Shown: piece by piece, positions 34,359 to 42,457 of the stretch | How positions within the stretch are numbered: position 1 is the first letter of the stretch | Layout: every line of letters starts with the position of its first letter | Assembly (NCBI RefSeq): GCF_023061135.1 | Contig: NZ_JAKGAN010000014.1 | Location: 1-42,457 of the forward strand | Direction of reading: 5' to 3' | DNA: 42,457 nt | Origin: Chromohalobacter sarecensis | GTDB taxonomy: Bacteria; Pseudomonadota; Gammaproteobacteria; Pseudomonadales; Halomonadaceae | Notes under the pieces: model-generated | What the model was told of the DNA's origin: nothing | What the model saw: only the letters and a program-made list of their open reading frames with translations | Database searches by the model: none | Made by a program: the position numbers and the translations under genes

Positions 34359-36571
34359 AAGGACTCCCACTCCTCTTCATGTGATGCCTGGTGAGCGCCC
34401 GCCTTCGGCGACTCCTGGCGCTGAGACACCAGAGAGGTCTCTTGACGCTGCGCTGAGTGTGATGTTGCCTGCTTATCGTCATCGCCACGTGTGGACGACT
34501 GTGGCTTGGCGAGACTCGCCGAATTCTTGTTGCGACGCACCGTTTCGGCACCACTGCCGGCCAGGCGGAAGACAGCCACGGAGCGCGATAGCTCGGTGAC
34601 GCTGGATTGGAGATCCGCAGCGACCGAGGCCGTCTGCTGTACGCGATGGGCATTCTGCTGAGTGACATCGTCCATCTGAGTGATGGCCTGATTGATCTGC
34701 TCGATACCGCTGCTCTGCTCATCGGACGCCGCAGTGATCTCGTTCATGATGTCGTTGACACGCGCGACCGAGCTGACGACTTCCTCAATGCTGCCCTCGG
34801 CCTTGCGCACCAGGTCGGTGCCGCCTTCGATCTCATGCGTCGAATTGTCGATCAATGCACGAATTTCTTTCGAGGCGTCCGCGCTGCGACTGGCGAGATT
34901 ACGCACCTCACCGGCGACGACGGCAAAACCACGTCCCTGTTCACCGGCACGCGCGGCTTCGACGGAGGCGTTCAAGGCCAAGATATTGGTCTGAAAGGCA
35001 ATCGAGTCGATCATCCCGACGATATCGGCTACTTGATGAGAACTGTCGCGGATACGCCCCATGGTATTGACCACTTCGCCCATGACCTCGCCACTCTGAC
35101 GCACCGATTCACTGGCGGTGTTCGATAGCTGGCTGGCCTGACGCGCGTTGTCGGCATTCTGCTTCACGGTGGCGGTCATTTCTTCCATGCTGGAAGCCGT
35201 CTGGGCGAGCGACGCGGCTTGCTGCTCGGTACGTGAAGAGAGATCTTCGTTGCCCTCGGCGATATTGCGCGCCCCGGGCGCCACCACACCGACGTTTTCG
35301 TTGACCTCCTTGACGATGTTGCCAAGGCTGCGACGCATAGTATCCAGAGCGCGCGTCAGACGGCCGATTTCATCCTGCCTGCCACCCTTGAGACTGGCAC
35401 CGAGGTTCCCGGCCGCAATCTGCAGCGAGAAATCCAGCGCCTCACGTACCGGACGCAGCGTCGAGCGCACCGTGATGATCCCCATCACTACCAGCACGAC
35501 CAGCCCGAAGATGAAGACGCCCGCCTGCCACATCAGCATTTCATGTTGCGTCTCGGCCGCTTCACTGGCCATGGCCATGGCCTCGTTGCGCTTCTCATCG
35601 ACCAAGCCGTTGAGCTGGTCGCTAACCTCGTCGCGCTCCCCGTCCAATACATCGTTGTAGGCTACGTAGGCTTCGTAGAAGTCGCCGGCATTCAGTGTGT
35701 CCAACACTACCTGCATGCCATCGTCCAGATAACGCTGAACGGAGGCATCGAAACTTTCCGCAGTGTCACTGTGATTGCCAGGCCGACCGTCGTAATACGC
35801 CCCCCACGTCTCGGAGAGCTTGGTCATCAATGCATTGGCGTCGGCCGTGACTTTCTCCATATCACCCGACATCGGGTTACTCACGGGCTTGTCGACCAGA
35901 TCCCGCCCACTGGCCATCAACTGATCGATTTGCTGCAAGCGCGCGACATCTTCCAGGCCCTGCTCGGATAGTGCCTGCAGCTTGTCGCCGGCACGCTGCA
36001 AGCTGACCATGGATAGAGCACTGCTGACCGCGAGCATCAACACCGCCACCACGATCATGGTCACCAAGCGCCCCTTGAAGGTACTCAGCTTGAGACGCTT
36101 GAGACGCGCCAGAACACCAGTATGCTGGATCTCGCCACGCTCGAGCTTGACCCCACGACGCTTGCCGGCCGACATGGCCGCGTAAGTGTGTTCCGCATCG
36201 GCACGCGCTTTGGTAGTAGGCTTCACACGCACCGAGGTAAAGCCCACGATCTCGCCGCCTTCGAAGATCGGGGTCACCGTGGCATGCACCCAGTAGAAGT
36301 CACCGTTCTTGCAACGGTTCTTGATTACCCCGCTCCAGATCTCCCCTTTCTTCAGCGTAACCCAAAGATTTTCGAACGCCGCCGGCGGCATGTCCGGGTG
36401 ACGCACGAGATTGTGCGGTGCCCCCACGAGTTCCTCGTAGGTAAAGCCGCTGATCGCGATGAAAGCCGGATTCGCGTAGGTGACAACACCTTTCAAATCC
36501 GTGCGGGACAACAGGTAATCTTCATCCGCGAGCTCATGCTCACGCTGAGTAACGGGCTGGTTATTGCGCAT
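34355..36571 (-). CDS. aer: Aer-like PAS receptor with periplasmic domain and C-terminal tether
   Basis: A 738-residue chemoreceptor. Residues about 10-120 form an Aer-type PAS domain with [30 protein letters not shown] and ATVTPI; such domains bind FAD and sense redox or oxygen. TM1 is about 168-189 and TM2 about 348-367, leaving about 160 residues outside the membrane with helical-bundle character. HAMP and a signalling domain with tip [20 protein letters not shown] follow. E. coli Aer has no periplasmic domain and lacks the docking pentapeptide, whereas this protein has both, ending in EWESF. It may report both redox state and an external cue. AGGG precedes the ATG; cheW lies upstream. Confidence 0.9.
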   Translation of the reverse strand: MRNNQPVTQREHELADEDYLLSRTDLKGVVTYANPAFIAISGFTYEELVGAPHNLVRHPDMPPAAFENLWVTLKKGEIWSGVIKNRCKNGDFYWVHATVTPIFEGGEIVGFTSVRVKPTTKARADAEHTYAAMSAGKRRGVKLERGEIQHTGVLARLKRLKLSTFKGRLVTMIVVAVLMLAVSSALSMVSLQRAGDKLQALSEQGLEDVARLQQIDQLMASGRDLVDKPVSNPMSGDMEKVTADANALMTKLSETWGAYYDGRPGNHSDTAESFDASVQRYLDDGMQVVLDTLNAGDFYEAYVAYNDVLDGERDEVSDQLNGLVDEKRNEAMAMASEAAETQHEMLMWQAGVFIFGLVVLVVMGIITVRSTLRPVREALDFSLQIAAGNLGASLKGGRQDEIGRLTRALDTMRRSLGNIVKEVNENVGVVAPGARNIAEGNEDLSSRTEQQAASLAQTASSMEEMTATVKQNADNARQASQLSNTASESVRQSGEVMGEVVNTMGRIRDSSHQVADIVGMIDSIAFQTNILALNASVEAARAGEQGRGFAVVAGEVRNLASRSADASKEIRALIDNSTHEIEGGTDLVRKAEGSIEEVVSSVARVNDIMNEITAASDEQSSGIEQINQAITQMDDVTQQNAHRVQQTASVAADLQSSVTELSRSVAVFRLAGSGAETVRRNKNSASLAKPQSSTRGDDDKQATSHSAQRQETSLVSQRQESPKAGAHQASHEEEWESF

Positions 36572-36639
36572 GATACGGTTCCCTGGCGTTCGTTTTTATT
36601 GGTTGGTCTCGGCGCGCTCTGGTGGCGACTCGCGACAGC

Positions 36640-37134
36640 TTATTGGGCTTGTTGCTCGACCAACGCCATTTCCTCGCTGGTCAGTAGCTTCTCGATGTCG
36701 ACGATGACCAGCATGCGATCCTCAAGACTGCCCAGGCCGCTGAGATAATCGGCAGACAGCGTTTCACCGAATTCGGGTGCGGGCTTGATCTGGTCGGATG
36801 AGAGCGTCATGACGTCGGACACGCCATCGACGACGATACCCACGACTCGGTCGGCGACATTGACCACGATCACCACGGTCTGCCCTTCGTATTCGACTTT
36901 GTCGAGGTGGAACTTGATGCGCAGATCGACGATCGGCACGATCACGCCGCGCAGATTGGTCACGCCCTTGATGAAATCCGGCGCATTGGCGATGCGCGTC
37001 ACGTTTTCATAGCCACGGATTTCCTGCACTTTCAGGATATCCACGGCGTATTCCTCGCTGCCCAGCGAGAACACCAGATATTCCTGGCTTTGCGTATCGA
37101 TGGCCGCCTCGGCGGCCTGGGTCATATCACTCAT
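36640..37134 (-). CDS. cheW: Chemotaxis coupling protein CheW
   Basis: A 164-residue adaptor that links receptors to CheA in the polar or lateral array. The fold is a double SH3-like barrel, with [38 protein letters not shown] and [17 protein letters not shown] as the family marks. GGAGG lies about 11 bases before the ATG, which overlaps the cheA stop as ATGA. Length matches E. coli CheW (167). Confidence 0.97.
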   Translation of the reverse strand: MSDMTQAAEAAIDTQSQEYLVFSLGSEEYAVDILKVQEIRGYENVTRIANAPDFIKGVTNLRGVIVPIVDLRIKFHLDKVEYEGQTVVIVVNVADRVVGIVVDGVSDVMTLSSDQIKPAPEFGETLSADYLSGLGSLEDRMLVIVDIEKLLTSEEMALVEQQAQ

Positions 37135-39299
37135 GAAACTACGTCCTCCTGGCGTGATGCGGTAAGTTCAGCGTGCTTGGGAGAGTTGGCACGCTGACGG
37201 TGCAAGCGATTGACATCGGCGACGTCGAGAATCAGGGCCACGCTGCCATCCCCGAGGATCGTTGCCGCGGATATGGCCGGCACCTTGCGGTAGTTGGTTT
37301 CGAGGTTCTTGACCACCACTTGTTGCTGACCGACGAGATCGTCGACCAACAAGGCATAGCGCCGCCCCTCGGCCTGCAGGATGACTGCAATGCATCGGGT
37401 CGGATCCTGCTCGGCGCCATCGATCTGCAGGATGTCGTGCAAGGCAATCAGCGGTAGGTACTCGTCACGCACCTTGAGCAACTTGTCGTTGCCTGCCATC
37501 GAGTAGATATCATCGTTGCTGGGCTGCAGTGACTCGAGCACCGCCGAGAGCGGCAGGATGAAGATTTCCGGCCCACTCTTGATCGACATGCCGTCGAGGA
37601 TGGCCAAGGTCAGCGGCAATACCACGCGGGTTGTAGTGCCCCTTCCAGGCCAGGACTGGATCTCGACGTGGCCACCCATCGCCTGGATGTTGCGCTTGAC
37701 GACATCCATGCCCACGCCGCGCCCGGAAACGTCGCTGACCTGATCGGCGGTCGAAAACCCCGCCGCGAAAATAAGCTGCCAAACCTCATCGTCACTCATG
37801 GCATCGGAAACCGCCAGACCATTGCTCGCCGCCTTGGCGAGGATCTTGTCGCGACTCAGCCCGCCGCCATCGTCCTTCACCTCGATGAGGATGTTGCCGC
37901 CCTGGTGCTGAGCGGAGAGCGTCAACTGTCCGGTACGCGGCTTGCCTGCAGCCTCGCGCACATCAGGCATCTCGATACCGTGATCGAGACTATTACGAAC
38001 CAGATGCGTCAACGGATCGATGATCCGCTCCGTCAAGCTCTTGTCGAGTTCGGTGGACTTGCCCTCGGTGACCAGCTCGATATCCTTGCCCAGCTTGCCG
38101 GTAAGATCGCGCACCAAGCGAGGAAAACGGCTGAACACATAGTCCATCGGCACCATGCGAATCGACATAACCGACTCCTGCAAATCACGCGCGTTGCGCT
38201 GTAGCAGGTTCATGCCATTGACCAGCGGCCCATGAGCGGCCACGTCGAGTTCGCTGGCGGTTTGATCGAGCATGGACTGGGTAATGATCAGCTCACCGAC
38301 CAGGTTGATGATCTGATCGACCTTCTCCACCGGCACGCGAATCGTCGCCGACTCCGCACCCGCCTTTTTCTTGGCGCCGCCCTTGTTAGCAGGCTTGTCG
38401 CTGGGCGCTGTCTGGGCCGGTGCTTTTTCTGCAGGAGCCGCCGCCTGCTCGGCATCGGCCGATGCCTCGGATGCCTCGGATGCCGGCGCATCGTCCTGAG
38501 ACACAGCAGGTGCCGAAGCTTCGACATCTCCCTGCGTCGTCTCGTCGGTCGGTGCGGCAATCGCAGCAATGTCTAATTGCTCAGGTTCGACGATGAAACA
38601 CATCACAGCTTCGATATCGTCGCGGCTGGAGGCGCTCTCCAGCACCACTTCGTAACGTGTGGCGTCTCCGTGTTGCTCTTTCACGGCGCCCAGATTCCCG
38701 AGCTCCTCGACGAGGAGTTCACGGTCCTTGTCGGAGACGTTCAAAAGCACGACACGCAGCCAACCGCTATCGGCGGCGGCCTGAGTTTCCTGAGCCTGCC
38801 CCTCCGACGCTGCCTCGCCAACCGTATTCCCGTCAGCCGCGCTTGCGGTTTCATCCGCCGGCCGCGCGGGGGGCGCAACATCGGCCTCGGGCTCGCTGCC
38901 CACGCCATGCCCCAGCTCATCCAGCGCTAGCTGCTTCAGCGTCTGGCAAATCCGAGCATAGGCCTCCGGATCCGGTTCGGCGCCATTGCGGTAGGCATCA
39001 AGCTGGTCGTGAAGCATATCCTTGGTTTCCAGAAAGAGGTCGACGATATCCGTGCGCAAGGTGAGCTCGCCCTGCCTGGCATAATCCAGCAGGTTCTCGA
39101 GCATATGCGTGGTTTCTTGCAGCACGCTGAACCCGAAGGTGCCCGCGCCCCCTTTGATCGAATGCGCGGCACGAAAAATGGCGTTGAGTTGTTCCGGATC
39201 CGGTTCGTCGAGATCCAGCTCGAGCAGATGGCGTTCCATGTCGCCCAGTAGCTCTTCGGCCTCTTCGAAAAAGGTCTCGTAGAATTCGGTTATATCCAT
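37131..39299 (-). CDS. cheA: Chemotaxis histidine kinase CheA
   Basis: A 722-residue cytoplasmic kinase that phosphorylates CheY and CheB in response to receptors. The P1 domain carries phospho-accepting His46 ([12 protein letters not shown]). A P2-like region (about 180-250) is followed by an Ala/Glu/Lys-rich linker. The P3 dimerisation helices start at [12 protein letters not shown]-like residues ([16 protein letters not shown]). The P4 ATP domain has [18 protein letters not shown] and [14 protein letters not shown]. The P5 CheW-like domain ends the protein. It is longer than E. coli CheA (654), mostly in the linkers. It overlaps cheW by 4 bases and follows motB by 24. Confidence 0.97.
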   Translation of the reverse strand: MDITEFYETFFEEAEELLGDMERHLLELDLDEPDPEQLNAIFRAAHSIKGGAGTFGFSVLQETTHMLENLLDYARQGELTLRTDIVDLFLETKDMLHDQLDAYRNGAEPDPEAYARICQTLKQLALDELGHGVGSEPEADVAPPARPADETASAADGNTVGEAASEGQAQETQAAADSGWLRVVLLNVSDKDRELLVEELGNLGAVKEQHGDATRYEVVLESASSRDDIEAVMCFIVEPEQLDIAAIAAPTDETTQGDVEASAPAVSQDDAPASEASEASADAEQAAAPAEKAPAQTAPSDKPANKGGAKKKAGAESATIRVPVEKVDQIINLVGELIITQSMLDQTASELDVAAHGPLVNGMNLLQRNARDLQESVMSIRMVPMDYVFSRFPRLVRDLTGKLGKDIELVTEGKSTELDKSLTERIIDPLTHLVRNSLDHGIEMPDVREAAGKPRTGQLTLSAQHQGGNILIEVKDDGGGLSRDKILAKAASNGLAVSDAMSDDEVWQLIFAAGFSTADQVSDVSGRGVGMDVVKRNIQAMGGHVEIQSWPGRGTTTRVVLPLTLAILDGMSIKSGPEIFILPLSAVLESLQPSNDDIYSMAGNDKLLKVRDEYLPLIALHDILQIDGAEQDPTRCIAVILQAEGRRYALLVDDLVGQQQVVVKNLETNYRKVPAISAATILGDGSVALILDVADVNRLHRQRANSPKHAELTASRQEDVVS

Positions 39300-39323
39300 G
39301 CTCGTTCCACGTGATCGTGATCG

Positions 39324-40319
39324 TTAGGGCGATGGCGGTTCTTGCCCTTCACCGCCACCGGTGGTGCGTTCATACACTTTGGGGAGTGCGTTACGCATTA
39401 ATGAGTTGGCACCCTGCGTCGGCGATAATCCTTCTCGCGGCGTGTCATCCGTACTGTTGAGTATCGTTTCGGGGGATGCCGCGCCGGCCTCACCCTGATC
39501 GCGGATCTGCTCGGCGGCGTGCTCCGACAATACGACGATACTGATACGCCGATTGATCGCATCACTGGGCTTCGTTCCTTCCAGGTTGACGCGTGATCCC
39601 ATCCCCGCGACGCGCAGCAGCTTGCCGGAATCGAGCCCCGCGGCGACCAGGGTGCGGCGCGACGCGTTGGCGCGGTCGGCGGAAAGCTCCCAGTTACTAT
39701 ATCCGGCTTCCCCACCGGCGTAGCGCAGGTCATCCGTATGCCCGGTGAGACTAATCGCATTGGGAACTGCATTGAGCTCCGGCGCCAAAGCCTGCAAGAG
39801 ATCGCGCATATACGGCGCGAGCCGAGCACTGCCCAGCTCGAACATGGGGCGCTTGTCGGTATCGACGAGCTGAATGCGCAGACCTTCGGGAATGAAGTCG
39901 GTACGCAGCTGCGAGCTCATCTTACGTAGGTTCGGATCTTCGCGAACTTGGCGTTCCAGACGGTCGCGAAGCACTCTCAGACGTCGCATCTCGTCGCTGG
40001 GACGGGAGTGCTGGCGTTTGTCAATGCGCCGCTCTTCACCTTCTGAGAAGGTGGGGTCTGCTCCGCCACCGGGGATCGCGCTGGTACTTGCCGTCGACTT
40101 GTCGCCGCCGGTCATCGCCACCGCCAAGGGCGTACGAAAATACTCGGCGATATTATCCAGTTCGTTTTCAGGCACCATCGACAAGATCCAGAGCACCAGG
40201 AAAAGCGCCATCAAGGCAGTCATGAAATCGGCATAGGCAATCTTCCAATTGCCCCCATGATGCCCCTTACTGACGACTTTCTTGCGTTTGACGATGATGG
40301 GACGGCGTTCGCTGCTCAT
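39324..40319 (-). CDS. motB: Flagellar motor stator protein MotB
   Basis: A 331-residue inner-membrane protein forming the stator with MotA. After a basic N-terminus (KRKKVVSKGHHGG) the single membrane helix starts with AYADFMTALMALFLVLW, where Asp31 is the proton-carrying residue equivalent to E. coli Asp32. The plug region follows, then an OmpA-like peptidoglycan-binding domain with LTGHTDD, ANASRRTLVAAGL and GMGSR...NRRISIVV. The helix resembles proton-type rather than sodium-type (PomB) stators, of interest in a probable halophile. Two bases separate it from motA. Confidence 0.96.
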   Translation of the reverse strand: MSSERRPIIVKRKKVVSKGHHGGNWKIAYADFMTALMALFLVLWILSMVPENELDNIAEYFRTPLAVAMTGGDKSTASTSAIPGGGADPTFSEGEERRIDKRQHSRPSDEMRRLRVLRDRLERQVREDPNLRKMSSQLRTDFIPEGLRIQLVDTDKRPMFELGSARLAPYMRDLLQALAPELNAVPNAISLTGHTDDLRYAGGEAGYSNWELSADRANASRRTLVAAGLDSGKLLRVAGMGSRVNLEGTKPSDAINRRISIVVLSEHAAEQIRDQGEAGAASPETILNSTDDTPREGLSPTQGANSLMRNALPKVYERTTGGGEGQEPPSP

Positions 40320-40321
40320 GC

Positions 40322-41203
40322 TTAGCTCGTCCCAGTGCCACGTGTGCCGTTTCCTTCGGACCGAACATGTTCTTCAAGCTCAGTGAACGAGGGGCGCTCG
40401 GCGGTGAACAAGGCCTTACGCCCGAATTCTACCGCCAGTTGCGGTGCCAGGCCGTTCAGGCTTGCCATCAATGTCACGCGGATGCATTGCAGCATCTTGA
40501 TGGCTTCGGTGATCTGGAGTTGCAGTCGCTGAGCGACGGGTAACACGAACCCATAGGCGAGCAGAATCCCCAGGAAAGTTCCCACCAACGCCTGGGCAAT
40601 CATCTGCCCCATGGCCGCCGCCCCCTGATCGGCTGCCCCCAGGGCATGAACGACGCCCATGACGGCCGCCACGATACCGAACGCAGGCAGGCCATCACCG
40701 ACACTGTGCAAGGAATGGGCGGGAATGTCCGCTTCATGCTGAAAGGTATCGATCTCGTGCTCCATGAGTGCATCGATCTCGAATGGATCCATGTTGCCAC
40801 TGACCATCAAACGCAAGTAGTCGGTGATGAACGCCATGATCAAGGGGTCACTGGAGATCTTGGGATAGTCGGAGAAGATCGCACTATCCTCGGGGGCGTC
40901 GATATCGCGCTCAATAGCCAGCATGCCGTCCCGCCGCGCCTTGGTCAGCAGGCGGTACTGCATGGCCATCAACTCCATGTACATCGCCTTGTTGTACTTA
41001 TTGGTACGCTTGAGCTTCGAAAACGTACGCAAGGTAGCCATGATCGCCTTGCCATTGTTGGCAGCGATGAAGGCGCCTACGGCAGCACCGACGATCATGA
41101 GAATTTCGGATGGCTGGAATAGCGCACCGAAGTGCCCCCCGACGAGGGTATATCCGCCCCCGATCGATGCGATAACAACCAAATAGCCGATTAGAATCAA
41201 CAC
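40322..41203 (-). CDS. motA: Flagellar motor stator protein MotA
   Basis: A 293-residue inner-membrane protein that forms the stator channel with MotB and pushes on the rotor. It has four membrane helices: LILIGYLVVIASIGGGY and ILMIVGAAVGAFIAA near the N-terminus, and FGIVAAVMGVVHAL and MIAQALVGTFLGILLAYGF later, with prolines in DGLPAFG and VLPVAQ as in E. coli MotA. The charged cytoplasmic loop lies between about residues 55 and 170. The start is GTG at 41203, 9 bases after AGGAG. A sigma-28-like promoter lies about 45 bases upstream, fitting late-class expression together with motB, cheA and cheW. Confidence 0.96.
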   Translation of the reverse strand: MLILIGYLVVIASIGGGYTLVGGHFGALFQPSEILMIVGAAVGAFIAANNGKAIMATLRTFSKLKRTNKYNKAMYMELMAMQYRLLTKARRDGMLAIERDIDAPEDSAIFSDYPKISSDPLIMAFITDYLRLMVSGNMDPFEIDALMEHEIDTFQHEADIPAHSLHSVGDGLPAFGIVAAVMGVVHALGAADQGAAAMGQMIAQALVGTFLGILLAYGFVLPVAQRLQLQITEAIKMLQCIRVTLMASLNGLAPQLAVEFGRKALFTAERPSFTELEEHVRSEGNGTRGTGTS

Positions 41204-41248
41204 AGCAGAACGCTCCTAGCGGCATGCATGACTGGCCCGTTGATATCT

Positions 41249-41275
41249 CTATCGGCAGGAAGCGACACGCCTTGA
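41249..41275 (-). promoter_or_regulatory. Sigma-28-like promoter of motA
   Basis: On the minus strand TCAA (41275-41272), a spacer of exactly 15 bases and GCCGATAG (41256-41249) match the flagellar sigma consensus TAAA-N15-GCCGATAA at 3 of 4 and 7 of 8 positions. Transcription would begin near 41242, about 40 bases before the motA GTG. This is the best FliA site I found in the window, and motAB-cheAW is a FliA-dependent unit in E. coli. Confidence 0.75.
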
Positions 41276-41309
41276 ATGAAAAAACGCAGAAATGCGTCGT
41301 GTCGCTTCC
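41258..41309. repeat. Perfect 12-bp inverted repeat enclosing the flhDC terminator
   Basis: GGAAGCGACACG (41258-41269) and CGTGTCGCTTCC (41298-41309) are exact inverse complements 28 bases apart. The space between holds the small terminator hairpin. The left arm lies in the spacer of the motA sigma-28-like promoter. Confidence 0.75.
41279..41297 (-). terminator. Small intrinsic terminator between flhC and motA
   Basis: On the minus strand ACGCA-TTTC-TGCGT forms a 5-bp stem-loop whose last T begins a run of six T. It lies about 63 bases after the flhC stop and just before the motA promoter. The stem is short, but the T-run and position fit the end of the flhDC transcript. Confidence 0.6.
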
Positions 41310-41359
41310 CGGTATCGGTCGTTACCCCTGCGCTGCGACGACCCTAGAGATGCAAACGC

Positions 41360-41971
41360 CTATCTAGCGACGAGACGTCGCGCCGTCATGCTATCCGCCT
41401 CAGAAGCCGACACAGGCTGACGAGGCGACGTCGCCCCCCGTTCCTCAGGCTGACGTTTCTTGCGTGTCTTGCCGGCACGCGAAGGCGGCTGACAGATACC
41501 GCACACGAAGTCGTGATCGGGACTATACGCGTGGGCGACGAACTGGCCACCACAGCTGGTGCAGGCGGAGAGTTGCATCATGCCGCTTTCGAAGAAGCGA
41601 ATCAGCGTCCAGGCACGCGTCAACCCCAGCACCGGCTCCCCTTCTTCAAGGCTGACTTGCTCTAGATAAAGCTTGAAAGCCTTGACAAAGGCCGACATTC
41701 GCTCGCAACCGCAGTCTTCGAGCAGACTCTGATAAATGTTGTAAAACAACGAGGAGTGGATGTTCGGCATCCAGGTAATGAACCAGTCGGTCGAAAACGG
41801 CAGCATGCCCTTGGGAGGCGACATGCCGCGCACTTCCTTATAAAGCTTGATCAAGCGCCCACGACTCAAATCCGTCTCGGTCTCGAGTACCTGTAGGCGT
41901 GCACCCAGATCGATCAATTCGATGGCGAGCTGCACCTGCAGCATTTCGCCCACTAGACTTTTCTCGCTCAC
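41360..41971 (-). CDS. flhC: Flagellar master transcription factor subunit FlhC
   Basis: A 203-residue subunit of the FlhD4C2 activator that turns on early flagellar operons with sigma-70. The protein is close to E. coli FlhC throughout: [34 protein letters not shown] and [19 protein letters not shown]. The four zinc-binding Cys are in CTSC and CGIC. The start is GTG at 41971, because VSEKS aligns with the E. coli MSEKS start and GGAG lies 7 bases before it; a longer frame from 42007 would run almost to flhD. The basic tail after [13 protein letters not shown] is divergent. flhD ends 11 bases upstream. Confidence 0.96.
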   Translation of the reverse strand: MSEKSLVGEMLQVQLAIELIDLGARLQVLETETDLSRGRLIKLYKEVRGMSPPKGMLPFSTDWFITWMPNIHSSLFYNIYQSLLEDCGCERMSAFVKAFKLYLEQVSLEEGEPVLGLTRAWTLIRFFESGMMQLSACTSCGGQFVAHAYSPDHDFVCGICQPPSRAGKTRKKRQPEERGATSPRQPVSASEADSMTARRLVAR

Positions 41972-41982
41972 GACGATACTCC

Positions 41983-42312
41983 TCAGTTCGAAGAGACGGA
42001 CGAGCACTCGTTACGTGCGCTCGCCATCAACAGGGCAGCATGCGTCTGCCCCAACCCCTGCTCTCGCTGATTGTGAGTCAGCTTGCGCAGTTGCTCCGGC
42101 TCGTCATAGCAGAGCCGGCAGAGTAGTTGATTCGTTCGCGCGAGTTGTGTCAGTTGCTTGATCGACAAGGAAGCGATGAGATCCGCCATTTCGTCGCCCA
42201 TCTTGAGACGAAAGAGCGCAGTGGTGCGATCTTCGCTGATCATGCGCTGCGTAAGCAGCAGGTAGGACAGGTTGATATCTTGGATATCATCCAGAAGGCT
42301 ATCGGTTTCCAT
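41983..42312 (-). CDS. flhD: Flagellar master transcription factor subunit FlhD
   Basis: A 109-residue partner of FlhC; FlhD dimers help recognise DNA in the FlhD4C2 complex. [17 protein letters not shown] aligns with the E. coli [14 protein letters not shown] segment, and [16 protein letters not shown] and LAQTNQL-like [11 protein letters not shown] follow. The ATG at 42312 was chosen because it matches family length and AGGG lies 7 bases before it; the frame stays open upstream to the window edge without family resemblance. The gene pair is the first in the leftward motility block. Confidence 0.93.
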   Translation of the reverse strand: METDSLLDDIQDINLSYLLLTQRMISEDRTTALFRLKMGDEMADLIASLSIKQLTQLARTNQLLCRLCYDEPEQLRKLTHNQREQGLGQTHAALLMASARNECSSVSSN

Positions 42313-42457
42313 ATAAATCCCTGCGTACGACGTTATTGTGGTGAAGGAGGCTTCTGCGACCTCTCTTCGGTGAGCCAGTTTTTTTGCTTTTTCGGCTGAC
42401 TCGATTCTTACCGTCGCATCATTTTGAGACGTTTCTATGAAAAGATTCAACATCTCC
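42313..42457 (-). promoter_or_regulatory. flhDC leader/promoter region, cut by the window edge
   Basis: These 145 bases upstream of flhD are AT-richer than the coding DNA and contain A-runs on the minus strand (around 42377-42390). In E. coli the flhDC leader is long and binds many regulators, so signals for the whole motility block probably begin here and continue outside the window. I found no confident -35/-10 pair or CRP site. Confidence 0.35.

Noticed and set aside
41310-41330. Second sigma-28-like -10 (ACCGATAC) upstream of motA
   Set aside because: Only 6 of 8 bases match and there is no -35 at the right distance; the site at 41249-41275 is much better.

Overview
The window looks like chromosomal DNA of a high-GC, motile, aerobic gammaproteobacterium, most likely from the Halomonadaceae (Chromohalobacter/Halomonas type). 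That placement is an inference from high GC, protein resemblance, and a flagellar locus that combines E. coli-like gene order with FlhF. No rRNA, tRNA, CRISPR array, insertion sequence or phage gene was seen.

Left half (1-21848). flaG is the tail of a flagellin region lying off the left edge. A SulP anion transporter follows. A glycerol block (glpD, a 36-codon leader ORF, glpF, glpK) reads rightward and meets a bd-type quinol oxidase operon (cydA-cydB-cydD-cydC) reading leftward. Divergent from cydA is an overlapping three-gene unit: a short CstA-family transporter, a small protein ending in Cys-Cys, and a single-domain ArsA/Get3-like ATPase. Next come a CaCA-family cation exchanger and, divergent from it, pqiA-pqiB-pqiC, then a diguanylate cyclase that meets fliA tail to tail.

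Right half (21852-42457). One leftward block holds the motility and chemotaxis genes in the order flhD-flhC, motA-motB, cheA-cheW, an Aer-like receptor, cheR, cheB, a second receptor, cheY-cheZ, flhB-flhA-flhF, a small FlhG-like gene, flhE, fliA. This is the E. coli flhDC-mot-che-flhBAE order with flhF, the FlhG-like gene and fliA added. FlhDC would switch the system on, and FliA would serve late promoters. Two promoter-like sites sharing an identical GCCGATAG -10 precede motA and cheB. Many junctions are 4-base stop/start overlaps (cydD/cydC, pqiB/pqiC, flhB/flhA, flhA/flhF, flhG-like/flhE, cheA/cheW, Aer/cheR), so translation is probably coupled.

Most unusual points: (i) FlhF is about 730 residues, with an unrecognised 340-residue tail, and is followed by a 145-residue protein that keeps the FlhF-activating DQAxGLR helix of FlhG but has no P-loop; (ii) the CstA / Cys-Cys / ArsA-like unit has no evident arsenic link; (iii) two related hairpin elements sit at chemotaxis gene boundaries, one touching the cheB ribosome-binding site; (iv) the flhC-motA gap packs a terminator, a 12-bp inverted repeat and a sigma-28-like promoter into about 60 bases; (v) the Aer-like receptor has both a cytoplasmic PAS domain and a periplasmic domain, plus a CheR/CheB tether.
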